DNA from: Candidatus Woesearchaeota archaeon | GTDB taxonomy: Archaea > Nanobdellota > Nanobdellia > Woesearchaeales > DSVV01 | Assembly: GCA_016214075.1 (NCBI GenBank) | Contig: JACRPI010000035.1 | Location: 1 to 34,457, forward strand | Length of the DNA stretch: 34,457 bases | Direction of reading: 5' to 3' | Part shown: in pieces, positions 6,670-13,742 of the stretch | Layout of the letters: each line of letters starts with the position of its first letter | How positions within the stretch are numbered: the stretch's first letter is position 1 | The notes under the pieces: model-generated | Databases searched by the model: none | Told to the model about the DNA's origin: nothing | What the model saw: the letters and a program-made list of their open reading frames with translations, nothing else | Program-made: the position numbers and the translations under genes

Positions 6670-7902
6670 ATGGCAAGAGGAAGAGAATCAACAACAACGC
6701 AGCAGAAATTAACAGGCGATAACAGAGGAGAAGCGATGAAGAGAGATGCGAAAATTGCTGATGAAAGAGAAAACAATAACGACAAAAAAATAAATAATAA
6801 CGATAATAATAGTAATTATAAACAAGATAACAATAATAAAACAAAAGCCCCAACTATTTCCGCGTGCATGATTGTCAAAAACGAAGAAAAATTCCTACTT
6901 CAATGCCTTGATTCTATAAACAACCTTGTTGATGAAATTATTATTGTAGACACAGGAAGCGCAGATAAAACAAAAGAGATCGCGAAAAAGAATAAAAAAG
7001 CAAAATTTTTTGACTTCACATGGAATAATAATTTCGCGGACGCAAGAAATTTCTCTATCAGCAAGGCAACAAAAGATTGGATTCTCTGGATTGACGCGGA
7101 TGAAACCATCGCGGAAAAAGATCATCCATTCATCAAACAGATTGTCGCGGAAGAAAAATTCCCTGTTGTTGTGCTTGAACAACGGCATTACACAAACAAT
7201 ACCAAAAACCCACAGTACAAAGAAGTTGACGAACGATACAGAGAAGAAGCGAAAGAATTCTCTGGATATTATCCAACATTAATTACAAGACTCTTCAAAA
7301 ACAAGTTAGGATTGGAGTTTGAAGGAGCAGTGCACGAAACCATTGACAAAAGTATGCAAAAGAAAGGTCTCAAATTCCTAAGAACAGATATTCCAATCCA
7401 TCATTACCAAGCGTTGAAAGGAGAAAGCGTCGCAAAAGAAAAAAACGAAAAATACGCGGAATTATTGAAAGAAAAAGAAAAAGCTGATCCAAAAGACATC
7501 AAAACAATCCATGATCTCGCGATCACGCATCTCCAAAAGAGCGACTACACCACAGCGTTTTCATACTTCAAAAAAATATACGAATTGGATTCAGAATTAT
7601 TGGAATCCTATTTAGGCATGGGCTTGATCTGGGCAAAACGAGGAGAGTATCAGCGAGCGATCAAATTCTTCTTAATGGCAATGGACAAAAAAACAACACG
7701 CACAATTGAACTTTCTATTCCAATCGCAAACGTTCGGGAAAACATTTTATATAATCTCGCGCTTTGTTTCCTCAAAACAAGAGAGCGTGCAAAAGCAGTG
7801 CAGATATTCAAAGACATGCTTCGTTTGAACAGCAGATTCTCACCGTTAATTCAGGAAAAATTAAAAGAGATTGGAGCAGTAGGAACGAAGCGTGCAGGGT
7901 AA
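6670..7902 (+). CDS. family 2 glycosyltransferase with C-terminal TPR repeats
   Basis: The product has 410 residues from the TATA-supported start (an in-frame ATG at 6610 would add 20). After an Asn/Lys-rich, low-complexity leader (residues about 30-60) comes a GT-A domain: ACMIVKNEEKFLLQCLDSI, EIIIVDTGSADKT, NFADARNFSI and WIDADE, the DxD-type metal/nucleotide-sugar site, at about 140-145. TPR-like helices fill about 270-400 (AITHLQKSDYTTAFSYFKKI, LGMGLIWAKRGEYQRAIKFF). This GT2-TPR layout is common for enzymes that glycosylate surface glycans or peptides. There is no membrane anchor. Substrate unknown. It lies downstream of the sigma gene but has its own promoter. Confidence 0.85.
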   Translation: MARGRESTTTQQKLTGDNRGEAMKRDAKIADERENNNDKKINNNDNNSNYKQDNNNKTKAPTISACMIVKNEEKFLLQCLDSINNLVDEIIIVDTGSADKTKEIAKKNKKAKFFDFTWNNNFADARNFSISKATKDWILWIDADETIAEKDHPFIKQIVAEEKFPVVVLEQRHYTNNTKNPQYKEVDERYREEAKEFSGYYPTLITRLFKNKLGLEFEGAVHETIDKSMQKKGLKFLRTDIPIHHYQALKGESVAKEKNEKYAELLKEKEKADPKDIKTIHDLAITHLQKSDYTTAFSYFKKIYELDSELLESYLGMGLIWAKRGEYQRAIKFFLMAMDKKTTRTIELSIPIANVRENILYNLALCFLKTRERAKAVQIFKDMLRLNSRFSPLIQEKLKEIGAVGTKRAG

Positions 7903-7977
7903 GGATTACCATCCGATCTTTCGAGTGATACACTGTTTTTTTCTTCCATATGAAATGAAGGTTAAAATCAATTTTCT

Positions 7978-7996
7978 ACTTTTTTGTTTTTTTTCT
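7978..7996 (+). terminator. oligo-T tract downstream of the glycosyltransferase
   Basis: A run of six and then eight T's (about 75 bp after the stop codon) follows a shorter T7 run at 7936-7942. Archaeal polymerase stops at such oligo-T tracts without a hairpin. Site use is inferred. Confidence 0.4.
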
Positions 7997-8063
7997 AAAA
8001 AATAACCCCATTCACCGAATTTCTCTTCTAATTTTTTTCTTTTTTGCTCGATACTTCGGTTCA

Positions 8064-8078
8064 TGGGTCCCCCTGACA
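8064..8078 (-). repeat. 15-mer shared in inverted orientation with 2286-2300
   Basis: TGGGTCCCCCTGACA is the exact reverse complement of the 15-mer at 2286-2300. Both lie in non-coding, structured spacers. The stretch 7903-8157 otherwise holds T-rich DNA and no convincing gene. Confidence 0.5.
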
Positions 8079-8157
8079 GTAAAAGGTCTTGCTAGCACGT
8101 GTATTCTCTTTGCTGATGAGAAAATATTCGCTTTGCTCTTACATGAATCGCCTTATT

Positions 8158-8220
8158 ACATGAGAAGTCGGTGAAAGCCCCGCACTTTAGTGCGGGGATG
8201 AAGCCGTTATCTTCTCATGT
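8158..8220 (+). repeat. nested hairpin resembling an IS605/TnpB right end
   Basis: Outer arms ACATGAGAAG/CTTCTCATGT (8158-8167, 8211-8220) enclose the strong hairpin CCCCGCACTTTAGTGCGGGG (8178-8197), flanked by CGGTGAAAG and ATGAAGCCG. The pattern GAAAG-GC hairpin-GATGAAG resembles the right end of IS200/IS605 elements, where it forms the 3' part of the TnpB guide RNA. No tnpB or tnpA is present, so at most it is a relic or a small non-autonomous element. The resemblance is from memory, not a search. Confidence 0.4.
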
Positions 8221-8222
8221 TT

Positions 8223-8347
8223 AATAATCCCGACGGCAAAGCCCACGTCTTTATTTCGAAACAAAGTTTCGTAATACTACAAACCAACTCTTTCTAACTT
8301 TTCTAGTTGGTTTGAAATAGACGTGGGATACGCCATCTGGGATTATT
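8223..8347. repeat. multi-arm foldback element A
   Basis: Outer stem AATAATCCC/GGGATTATT (8223-8231, 8339-8347) and second stem CCCACGTCT/AGACGTGGG (8242-8250, 8319-8327) enclose two hairpins: CGAAAC-AAA-GTTTCG (8257-8271) and AAACCAACT/AGTTGGTTT (8281-8289, 8305-8313). The result is a cloverleaf-like three-way junction. It could be a structured RNA or a small mobile foldback element. No coding frame explains it. Confidence 0.65.
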
Positions 8348-8377
8348 TTTACTTTTTGGAATCCCTAAATATTTTTA

Positions 8378-8438
8378 TTACCGAATGGGTTTAATACCCC
8401 GGAGCTCTGCTGCGGATTCAAAAACCCATGAGCGTAAT
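8378..8438. repeat. foldback element B1
   Basis: An imperfect stem of about 16 bp, ATTACCGAATGGGTTT with AAAACCCATGAGCGTAAT, encloses ATACCCCGGAGCTCTGCT (8394-8411). The same 18-mer recurs in the neighbouring hairpin at 8468-8485. Confidence 0.5.
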
Positions 8439-8441
8439 GAC

Positions 8442-8517
8442 ACAAATTCCGTTAAGAAAATTCACCGATACCCCGGAGCTCTGCTCCGATTGGGATGGTG
8501 AATTTTTAGGAATTTGT
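8442..8517. repeat. foldback element B2
   Basis: Nested stems ACAAATTCC/GGAATTTGT (8442-8450, 8509-8517) and ATTCACC/GGTGAAT (8460-8466, 8497-8503) enclose the hairpin CGGAGC-TCT-GCTCCG (8474-8488). It shares an 18-nt direct repeat with B1, so the two are probably relatives. Confidence 0.5.
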
Positions 8518-8533
8518 ATTCATTTATTGAACT

Positions 8534-8644
8534 ATGAAAAAACAAAATTCTGAAAATGCCGAAGACAATACCTCCACTCCTTATAGAAAATCAACAATTT
8601 CACTTGCTAGATCGGATGGCACGATAAGGAGAAAAAGAGAATAA
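8534..8644 (+). CDS. possible 36-residue charged peptide
   Basis: An open frame starting MKKQNSENAED and ending with the basic tail DGTIRRKRE. There is no recognised domain and no clear promoter. It may be chance or a gene remnant in the folded spacer. AGATCGGATGG inside it also occurs inverted at 7909-7919, just after the glycosyltransferase stop. Confidence 0.15.
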   Translation: MKKQNSENAEDNTSTPYRKSTISLARSDGTIRRKRE

Positions 8645-8671
8645 TAACCTCCTATAACCAATAACAAGTAA

Positions 8672-9403
8672 TTACTGTTCTAACTCATCCAAACCTTTCT
8701 CAAAGCGGTTGGTCAAAAAATATGAAAGCCCTTTTGGCGTGAAATAGACGGTATGCCGCAAGAATTCACCTAACTTGTATGGCTTTGTTTCAACCTCAAC
8801 CTTCTTCTTGTTTCTGCCAACAGCTTTTTTCTTCAGCACATCAAGAATCGCGTCTGTTGTCGGAGCAGCGTCAATGTGCGTAAAATCTTTTCCAAACATC
8901 GAAAGATGATGGACGTCAGAATTACCGACAAGCGGAATTTGTAATTGCGACGCCGCGAAAATCGCCTTTTTGTTAAAGTTGATTGTTTTTGTGTAAAAGT
9001 GAGAATGTTCTATGAAATCAAAAAGTTTTGGATGATCGAAAACATTATTTCCAAGACAAGAGGGAAGCACGAAAAAAGGATGAGGCGCGCCAACAAGCAC
9101 ATGATCTTTGAATTGATACAGATCGTCGAGGGTTTTCACTTTCGCTGCTTCTTCTTTGGTAATATTATAGACAAGCGTGTGCTGATTGTTGATCGTCAGT
9201 TCAGCGCCCTGCAACAAAGTAATGCCTTTTTTCTTCGCGTAACTTCTCAACTGATTTGTTTCAAAGAGTTTGTTATGCCAAGTAATGCCGAGAACATCAA
9301 ATTTTTGTTTTGCGGCGATGTTGACAATATCTTGCGCGGTATATTGAATCTGCGTATCAACAGGATCGCCTTTTGTGTGAATGTGTAAGTCTGCTTTGAG
9401 CAT
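8672..9403 (-). CDS. PHP-domain metal-dependent phosphoesterase
   Basis: The product has 243 residues starting MLKADLHIHTKGD. The upstream extension of this frame is rejected because the motif begins right at this ATG and TTAAAAATG lies about 25-30 bp upstream. PHP metal-binding motifs are in order: DLHIH (5-9), TWHN (His43), GAE (66-68), PHPF (His108) and NSDVHH (161-166). These sites bind two or three metals and hydrolyse phosphoesters. Stand-alone PHP proteins of this size include histidinol-phosphatase-like and nucleotide phosphatases; the substrate cannot be told. It is divergent from lonB. Confidence 0.85.
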   Translation of the reverse strand: MLKADLHIHTKGDPVDTQIQYTAQDIVNIAAKQKFDVLGITWHNKLFETNQLRSYAKKKGITLLQGAELTINNQHTLVYNITKEEAAKVKTLDDLYQFKDHVLVGAPHPFFVLPSCLGNNVFDHPKLFDFIEHSHFYTKTINFNKKAIFAASQLQIPLVGNSDVHHLSMFGKDFTHIDAAPTTDAILDVLKKKAVGRNKKKVEVETKPYKLGEFLRHTVYFTPKGLSYFLTNRFEKGLDELEQ

Positions 9404-9466
9404 GAAGGAAGAAGATAACAGTCCATTTTTAAGACTTGTGAAAGGAAGAGTTAAATTTAGAACAAG

Positions 9467-9583
9467 CAAAAAACAACAACAATGGCACAGACGGTCGTGC
9501 TCACGCACGCCCTACTCCGCAAACGAGAACACCTCACTGCGTAAGGTAACCTCGTTCGCTCCGTCTGGCCATGTTGTTTTTTG
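9467..9583. repeat. multi-arm foldback element C (family shared with 23719-23848)
   Basis: The outer arms are about 23-28 nt (CAAAAAACAACAACAATGGC... and ...GGCCATGTTGTTTTTTG). They enclose a small hairpin CGTGC-TCAC-GCACG and a longer one with arms GCAAACGAG/CTCGTTCGC. The outer arms match those of element E at 23719-23848 while the inner arms differ, so this is a repeated element family with a conserved base and variable arms. Confidence 0.65.
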
Positions 9584-9584
9584 T

Positions 9585-9671
9585 TAATAAAAGACAAACG
9601 CGCAAGGTCGAACGTTTCTGTGAGACCTTGTGCGTTGAGACGCGAGCATTTGTCGAGCGTCTCTTTTATTA
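9585..9671. repeat. multi-arm foldback element D
   Basis: The outer stem AATAAAAGA/TCTTTTATT encloses two hairpins: AACGCGCAAGGTC/GACCTTGTGCGTT (9597-9609, 9624-9636) and GAGACGC/GCGTCTC (9637-9643, 9657-9663). It abuts element C within the divergent PHP/lonB spacer (9404-9868). Confidence 0.55.
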
Positions 9672-9683
9672 TTTAGAAACATT

Positions 9684-9778
9684 AGAATATAGTAAACGAC
9701 ACAATTGACGCATAAAATATAATATCGTTTATTATTCTAGTAACGGACAACAAGTATGTCTTATTTATGTCCGTTACT
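9684..9778. repeat. two adjacent hairpins upstream of lonB
   Basis: An imperfect stem (AGAATATAGTAAACGA with TCGTTTATTATTCT, 9684-9738) is followed directly by AGTAACGGAC/GTCCGTTACT (9739-9748, 9769-9778). They complete a run of hairpins that fills most of the 465-bp spacer. They lie about 60-90 bp upstream of the lonB TATA box and could affect it. Confidence 0.5.
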
Positions 9779-9838
9779 AATATTCGAAAAAGTAATCTTC
9801 ATTCTCTATGAATAATTGTTAATTTTACTTCCACAAAG

Positions 9839-9847
9839 CTTATAAAT
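9839..9847 (+). promoter_or_regulatory. TATA box of lonB
   Basis: CTTATAAAT is centred about 26 bp before the ATG at 9869, so the transcript is probably leaderless. Confidence 0.6.
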
Positions 9848-9868
9848 AATTGCGCATTAATTTCTGAC

Positions 9869-11740
9869 ATGGCAGAGGCATTTGAAAACTATCAAAGCAC
9901 AAAAGATATTCCTATTGATCCTAAAGCGATAAATCAAGTCATCGGACAAGACGACGCAGTAGAAATTATAAAAAAGGCGGCAGAACAAAGGCGACACGTT
10001 CTCTTGATTGGGGAACCAGGAACAGGAAAATCGCTTCTCGGTTTCGCGCTTGCTGAACTGCTTCCAAAAGAAAAATTAGTAGACATTGTCGCGTTTCCAA
10101 ATCCACATGATGAAAACCAACCATTAATTAGAACAATGCCAAGTGGCACTGCGCGGGATTTAGTCATGCGCGCGCGCATTGAAAGCGCGTCCATGTTCAA
10201 GAATCAAAATATTATTTTCCTCGTTGTTGTTTTTATATTATCACTAATCCCATTCTGGTTGTGGAAGACTGGAAAAATTTCTGATGTTATTTTCGCGGCG
10301 TCAATTATCACGACAGCTGTTGCGTTTATTGGAGTAGTCTTCGCGATGAATATCGGAAAACGAATGGGCGGCGAACGGGTGCAAATTCCAAAAATCATTG
10401 TAGATAATTTTCAGAAAAAACAAGCGCCATTTTTTGACGCGACAGGAGCGCACGCAGGAGCGTTGTTGGGAGACGTCCTTCACGACCCATTCCAATCTGG
10501 TGGGTTAGGAACACCTGCGCATGAAAGAATTATCGCGGGAATGATTCACAAAGCGCACATGGGTGTTTTGTTCGTTGATGAAATCGCGACATTACAGCCA
10601 CACACCCAGCAAGAACTACTAACAGCGTTGCAGGAAGGAAAATACCCCATCACTGGTCAATCAGAGAGAAGCGCGGGCGCGATGGTGCGAACAGAAGTTG
10701 TTCCGTGTAATTTTATTCTTGTCGCTGCGGGAAATATGGATACAATGAAGAATATGCATCCTGCGTTACGAAGCAGAATCCGTGGATATGGTTATGAAGT
10801 GTATATGAAAGAGACAATGCCGGACACACCAGAAAATAGAATCAAAATCGCGCGCTTTGTTGCGCAGGAAGTCACAAAGGACAAAAAAATTCCTCATTTT
10901 GACAGAGAAGCGGTTGAAGCGATTATTGAAGAAGCAAAACGCAGAGCAAACAGAAAAGGTCATATCACCTTACGATTACGAGAACTTGGTGGCATTATTC
11001 GAGCAGCAGGAGATCTTGCGACAGAAGAAAAAGCAAAACTCGTTGAACGAAAACATGTCCTTGCGGCGAAAAAACTTGCGCGAACATTAGAGCAGCAGCT
11101 TGCTGATAAATATATTGAACGAAAAAAAGAATATGAGATTATAATTACAGAAGGACAAAAAGTGGGCAGAGTAAATGGTCTTGCTGTTATTGGTGGCGGC
11201 GACGCGTACTCTGGAATCATCCTTCCTATTGAAGCGGAAGTCACTCCTGGTGGAAAACGAGGAGAATTCATCGCGACAGGAAAGCTTGGAGAGATCGCGA
11301 AAGAAGCGGTGAAAAACGTTTCTGCGATTATTAAGAAATATTTCGGTGAAGACATTAAAGAGAAATATGATATTTACATCCAATTCCTGCAAACCTATGA
11401 AGGAGTCGAAGGGGATTCCGCAAGCATCGCGGTTGCAGTAGCGATTATCTCTGCGTTGAAAGACGTTCCGATTAAGCAGAGTTACGCGATGACAGGAAGT
11501 CTTTCTGTCCGTGGAGAAACATTGCCTGTCGGTGGCGTGACTGCGAAAGTTGAAGCGGCGATTGAAGCAGGAATCAAGAAGGTCATTGTTCCCAAATCAA
11601 ACCTTCAGGATATTGTTCTTTCTGAAAAACAGCTGGAGAAGATCAAGATCATCCCAGTAGAAACATTAGAAGAAGTATTAGAAGAAGTACTTGACTGGAA
11701 AGGCAAAGAAAGTGTTTTTAAGAAGATGTTGAAGAAGTAA
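9869..11740 (+). CDS. lonB: archaeal membrane-bound ATP-dependent Lon protease (LonB)
   Basis: The product has 623 residues, normal for archaeal LonB. The AAA+ domain has Walker A GEPGTGKS (48-55) and Walker B VLFVDEI (about 233-239). Two transmembrane helices (about 114-133 and 140-160) sit between them and anchor the hexamer to the membrane, the hallmark of the archaeal type. The protease domain has the Ser-Lys dyad: Ser517 in EGDSAS and Lys560 in [10 protein letters not shown]; the 43-residue spacing equals that of the Methanocaldococcus enzyme as I recall it. It degrades unfolded and short-lived proteins at the membrane. It stands alone, divergent from the PHP gene and tail to tail with a transporter gene. 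Confidence 0.97.
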   Translation: MAEAFENYQSTKDIPIDPKAINQVIGQDDAVEIIKKAAEQRRHVLLIGEPGTGKSLLGFALAELLPKEKLVDIVAFPNPHDENQPLIRTMPSGTARDLVMRARIESASMFKNQNIIFLVVVFILSLIPFWLWKTGKISDVIFAASIITTAVAFIGVVFAMNIGKRMGGERVQIPKIIVDNFQKKQAPFFDATGAHAGALLGDVLHDPFQSGGLGTPAHERIIAGMIHKAHMGVLFVDEIATLQPHTQQELLTALQEGKYPITGQSERSAGAMVRTEVVPCNFILVAAGNMDTMKNMHPALRSRIRGYGYEVYMKETMPDTPENRIKIARFVAQEVTKDKKIPHFDREAVEAIIEEAKRRANRKGHITLRLRELGGIIRAAGDLATEEKAKLVERKHVLAAKKLARTLEQQLADKYIERKKEYEIIITEGQKVGRVNGLAVIGGGDAYSGIILPIEAEVTPGGKRGEFIATGKLGEIAKEAVKNVSAIIKKYFGEDIKEKYDIYIQFLQTYEGVEGDSASIAVAVAIISALKDVPIKQSYAMTGSLSVRGETLPVGGVTAKVEAAIEAGIKKVIVPKSNLQDIVLSEKQLEKIKIIPVETLEEVLEEVLDWKGKESVFKKMLKK

Positions 11741-12475
11741 TTAAAAAAACAACAACACAAGCACAGCAAGCACAATCATGTTTCCAAAATCCGCGATAGA
11801 TGTCGTAATAGGAATCAAGAAGTTGTTTGGATCTTCTTTCTTTTTGAAAATATAAATCCCTGCAAAGATAGTAACAAAGAAGAGTATAGTGACAAGAATA
11901 ATGACATCAAAAATAGTGATAAGCATTATCTTAAACGCGAATAATGAAGTAACAAGGAGCGGTGCGCGCGTGAATTTAGAAAGAAGTAGAGCAATTGATG
12001 CAGAAAGAACCGCGGTAATGATAGCGATAATAAAGATCTGCCAGAATAAGACTTTGACTTGCTGTTCTTTCCACCATTGTTTTTGTACTTCTCCTTTATG
12101 CAACATAGTAGAGAATCGTGAAGCGATAATGGAACCATAATCCCCAACCATATCGTTGAGTGCTGGCAAGAGAATAACAAGCGGAAGCATCGTGAGGAAC
12201 AACGCCTTAATTTGTTCAAGCGCGAGCCCACCAACAGAGCTAATGATGGACGCGAGGATAATTATTTTAAGACTTTCTTTAAGAATTGTCTTGGGAACGT
12301 TCGTGTGCATGCCATATTCTTTGACGTAAAATAATGTTTTCTTGGAAATCCGATGCACATGATGAATCTTATGGATTAACGGATGGTGTTTGTGTCGCAG
12401 TACTTTCTGTAATTTTTTTAAGTGATGCCGTGCCTTATGGCGCCTGAAGATCTTGAGATTAAAATTAAAGTTCAT
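11741..12475 (-). CDS. MgtE-like integral membrane half-transporter (second gene of pair)
   Basis: The product has 244 residues. A basic, His-rich N-terminus (about 1-60, many K/H/R) precedes five hydrophobic segments. LLPALNDMVGDYGSIIASRFS and a late DPNNFLIPITTSIADFGN match the MgtE/SLC41 magnesium-channel membrane domain, where the conserved acidic residues line the cation path. The cytoplasmic N and CBS domains of bacterial MgtE are missing. Its ATG overlaps the upstream paralogue's stop (ATGA), so the two are translationally coupled and likely form one heteromeric transporter. The His-rich leader could bind metal. The ion is not certain. Confidence 0.75.
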   Translation of the reverse strand: MNFNFNLKIFRRHKARHHLKKLQKVLRHKHHPLIHKIHHVHRISKKTLFYVKEYGMHTNVPKTILKESLKIIILASIISSVGGLALEQIKALFLTMLPLVILLPALNDMVGDYGSIIASRFSTMLHKGEVQKQWWKEQQVKVLFWQIFIIAIITAVLSASIALLLSKFTRAPLLVTSLFAFKIMLITIFDVIILVTILFFVTIFAGIYIFKKKEDPNNFLIPITTSIADFGNMIVLAVLVLLFF

Positions 12476-13050
12476 AAGATCACCAAGGTAAAGAGAATCG
12501 CGGCGATGCTCGTAATATCTCCGAGTGATGTGAGAAATGGTCCCATAATATTGTTTGGATCATGCCCTTTCTTGAAAAGGTAAAACGTTGCGAAGAGCGC
12601 AATGGGAATCTCAAGTAAATTTGCGATGAGTCCTGCGATGACAATAATCAAAATGAGTTTGGGGGTATAGTATTCAAACACAAAATAATTCATCAGGAAA
12701 ACAACAATACCAAGGAGGAAAGAAAGAATAAAGGACAGCAGGAATGACGCGATGACATTTCCATGAATAATATTCTTTTTTGTTTGGTTTGTTCCCTTTG
12801 GCTTGATAATGCCCAGAAATAATCCGGAACTTAATCGTGATGCCATGGGCGCGCTGATGTTGGCGCGCATTTCAAGAAAACCTGGCAATAAAATGAGCAT
12901 GCTTGGAATCAAGAGAAGCTGATCCGTGTAAAGTGCCAGCGCAGAACCTGCGATGAGTCCACCGATAATCGAGACAAGTTGTGACCAGAAGATTTCTTTG
13001 AAGTTTTCATCAAAGATTTTGTATTGAACCTTGGAGAGTTCTTTGGGCAT
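12472..13050 (-). CDS. MgtE-like integral membrane half-transporter (first gene of pair)
   Basis: The product has 192 residues with five hydrophobic segments. LLPGFLEMRANISAPMASRLS and HDPNNIMGPFLTSLGDIT are the same two signature blocks as in the following gene, so the pair are diverged paralogues, each equal to half of an SLC41-type protein. There are no CBS domains. A TATA-like sequence (ACTTATTTAAG, near 13075-13085) lies upstream. It is the first gene of a two-gene operon with 4-bp overlap. Confidence 0.75.
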   Translation of the reverse strand: MPKELSKVQYKIFDENFKEIFWSQLVSIIGGLIAGSALALYTDQLLLIPSMLILLPGFLEMRANISAPMASRLSSGLFLGIIKPKGTNQTKKNIIHGNVIASFLLSFILSFLLGIVVFLMNYFVFEYYTPKLILIIVIAGLIANLLEIPIALFATFYLFKKGHDPNNIMGPFLTSLGDITSIAAILFTLVIL

Positions 13051-13133
13051 AAAGAAACTTTTGAGATGATTTTGCTTAAATAAGTTTGGATTTTTTGTTA
13101 CTGAAGATAGACGAAATACGCTGTTTTAACAGA

Positions 13134-13142
13134 ATTTATAAA
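13134..13142 (+). promoter_or_regulatory. TATA box of the small membrane protein gene
   Basis: ATTTATAAA is centred about 26 bp before the ATG at 13165. Confidence 0.5.
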
Positions 13143-13164
13143 AAATAGAATACGCACGATATTT

Positions 13165-13566
13165 ATGAAATCCATGATCGGAATAGTTTGTCAAGAGTTA
13201 GAAAAGACCTGGAAAAACATACGACTCTTTGCTTTTAACAATAGAACTATTTTTGAAATACTTTTTATTCTTTTGTATGCACTTCTTCAGATTGCTTTGA
13301 TTTTTTTTGTTGAGGTCTATCCTATTAAAATCACCTTTATCCTTTCCGTCTTTGCGATTTTAGTACTTTCTCTCTTTGCGCTTCATAAATTACTGATGGA
13401 ATCAAGAATAAGATTATTGGAAAATCGAGTAGCTGAAATGACTCTTGGAAAAGAAGCCCTGTTATCCATAATAAGAGAGATTTATGAAAGTTACAGTAAA
13501 ATACACACAGAAGCAAGATCAGAATCAAAAAGTATATATAATAAAAGAGAGGATAAAATATTATGA
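13165..13566 (+). CDS. small two-TM membrane protein of unknown function
   Basis: The product has 133 residues. Two adjacent hydrophobic helices (about 31-51 and 54-74) form a hairpin, and a charged, probably coiled-coil C-terminus follows (75-133, MESRIRLLENRVAEM...). I do not recognise a family. It has its own TATA box, and its stop overlaps the ATG of the next small gene (ATGA), so the two are coupled. It is followed by the repeat protein/sigma-like gene pair, which suggests but does not prove a functional link such as membrane tethering or an anti-sigma-like role. Confidence 0.55.
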   Translation: MKSMIGIVCQELEKTWKNIRLFAFNNRTIFEILFILLYALLQIALIFFVEVYPIKITFILSVFAILVLSLFALHKLLMESRIRLLENRVAEMTLGKEALLSIIREIYESYSKIHTEARSESKSIYNKREDKIL

Positions 13567-13700
13567 AATCTAATAATAACAAAGAATTTGAAAAATATTT
13601 GGATGAAGAGAAAAAAAAGGTAGATGCGCTTATGAAGCGCGCAGAGGAAGCAAGCAAACGTTTTGATGATATAGTACGCGAGTTTCGCCAGGGCTGCTAA
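13563..13700 (+). CDS. 45-residue charged coiled-coil peptide
   Basis: It starts by 4-bp overlap with the upstream membrane protein and ends RQGC before a TAA. The sequence (FEKYLDEEKKKVDALMKRAEEASKRFDDIVREF) is a continuous amphipathic helix with heptad character. No homologue is recalled. The ATGA coupling and the strongly helical composition argue that it is a real small gene, perhaps a partner for the C-terminal coil of the upstream protein. Confidence 0.45.
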   Translation: MKSNNNKEFEKYLDEEKKKVDALMKRAEEASKRFDDIVREFRQGC

Positions 13701-13710
13701 TTGGTCGAAA

Positions 13711-13720
13711 TGCTTATAAA
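13711..13720 (+). promoter_or_regulatory. TATA box of the repeat protein/sigma operon
   Basis: TGCTTATAAA is centred about 26 bp before the ATG at 13743, giving a leaderless transcript for the two-gene unit. Confidence 0.55.
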
Positions 13721-13742
13721 TTATATACGAATTTCTTAAATA

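Noticed and set aside
8111-8140. Hammerhead ribozyme core (CTGATGAG)
   Set aside because: The required GAAA and flanking stems are not in the right places.
8223-8347. Integron attC-like site
   Set aside because: No integrase gene and no conserved R/L core triplets; the multi-arm layout differs from attC.
8041-8540. CRISPR array
   Set aside because: Repeats here are few, inverted rather than direct, and not evenly spaced; no cas genes are present.
7909-8619. Inverted pair CCATCCGATCT/AGATCGGATGG as terminal repeats of a mobile element
   Set aside because: Only 11 bp, no flanking duplication and no transposase; too weak to call an element border.
9404-9508. N-terminal extension of the PHP protein up to 9508
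   Set aside because: The PHP motif starts at the Met at 9403, the extension falls in foldback element C, and a TATA-like sequence suits the shorter start.
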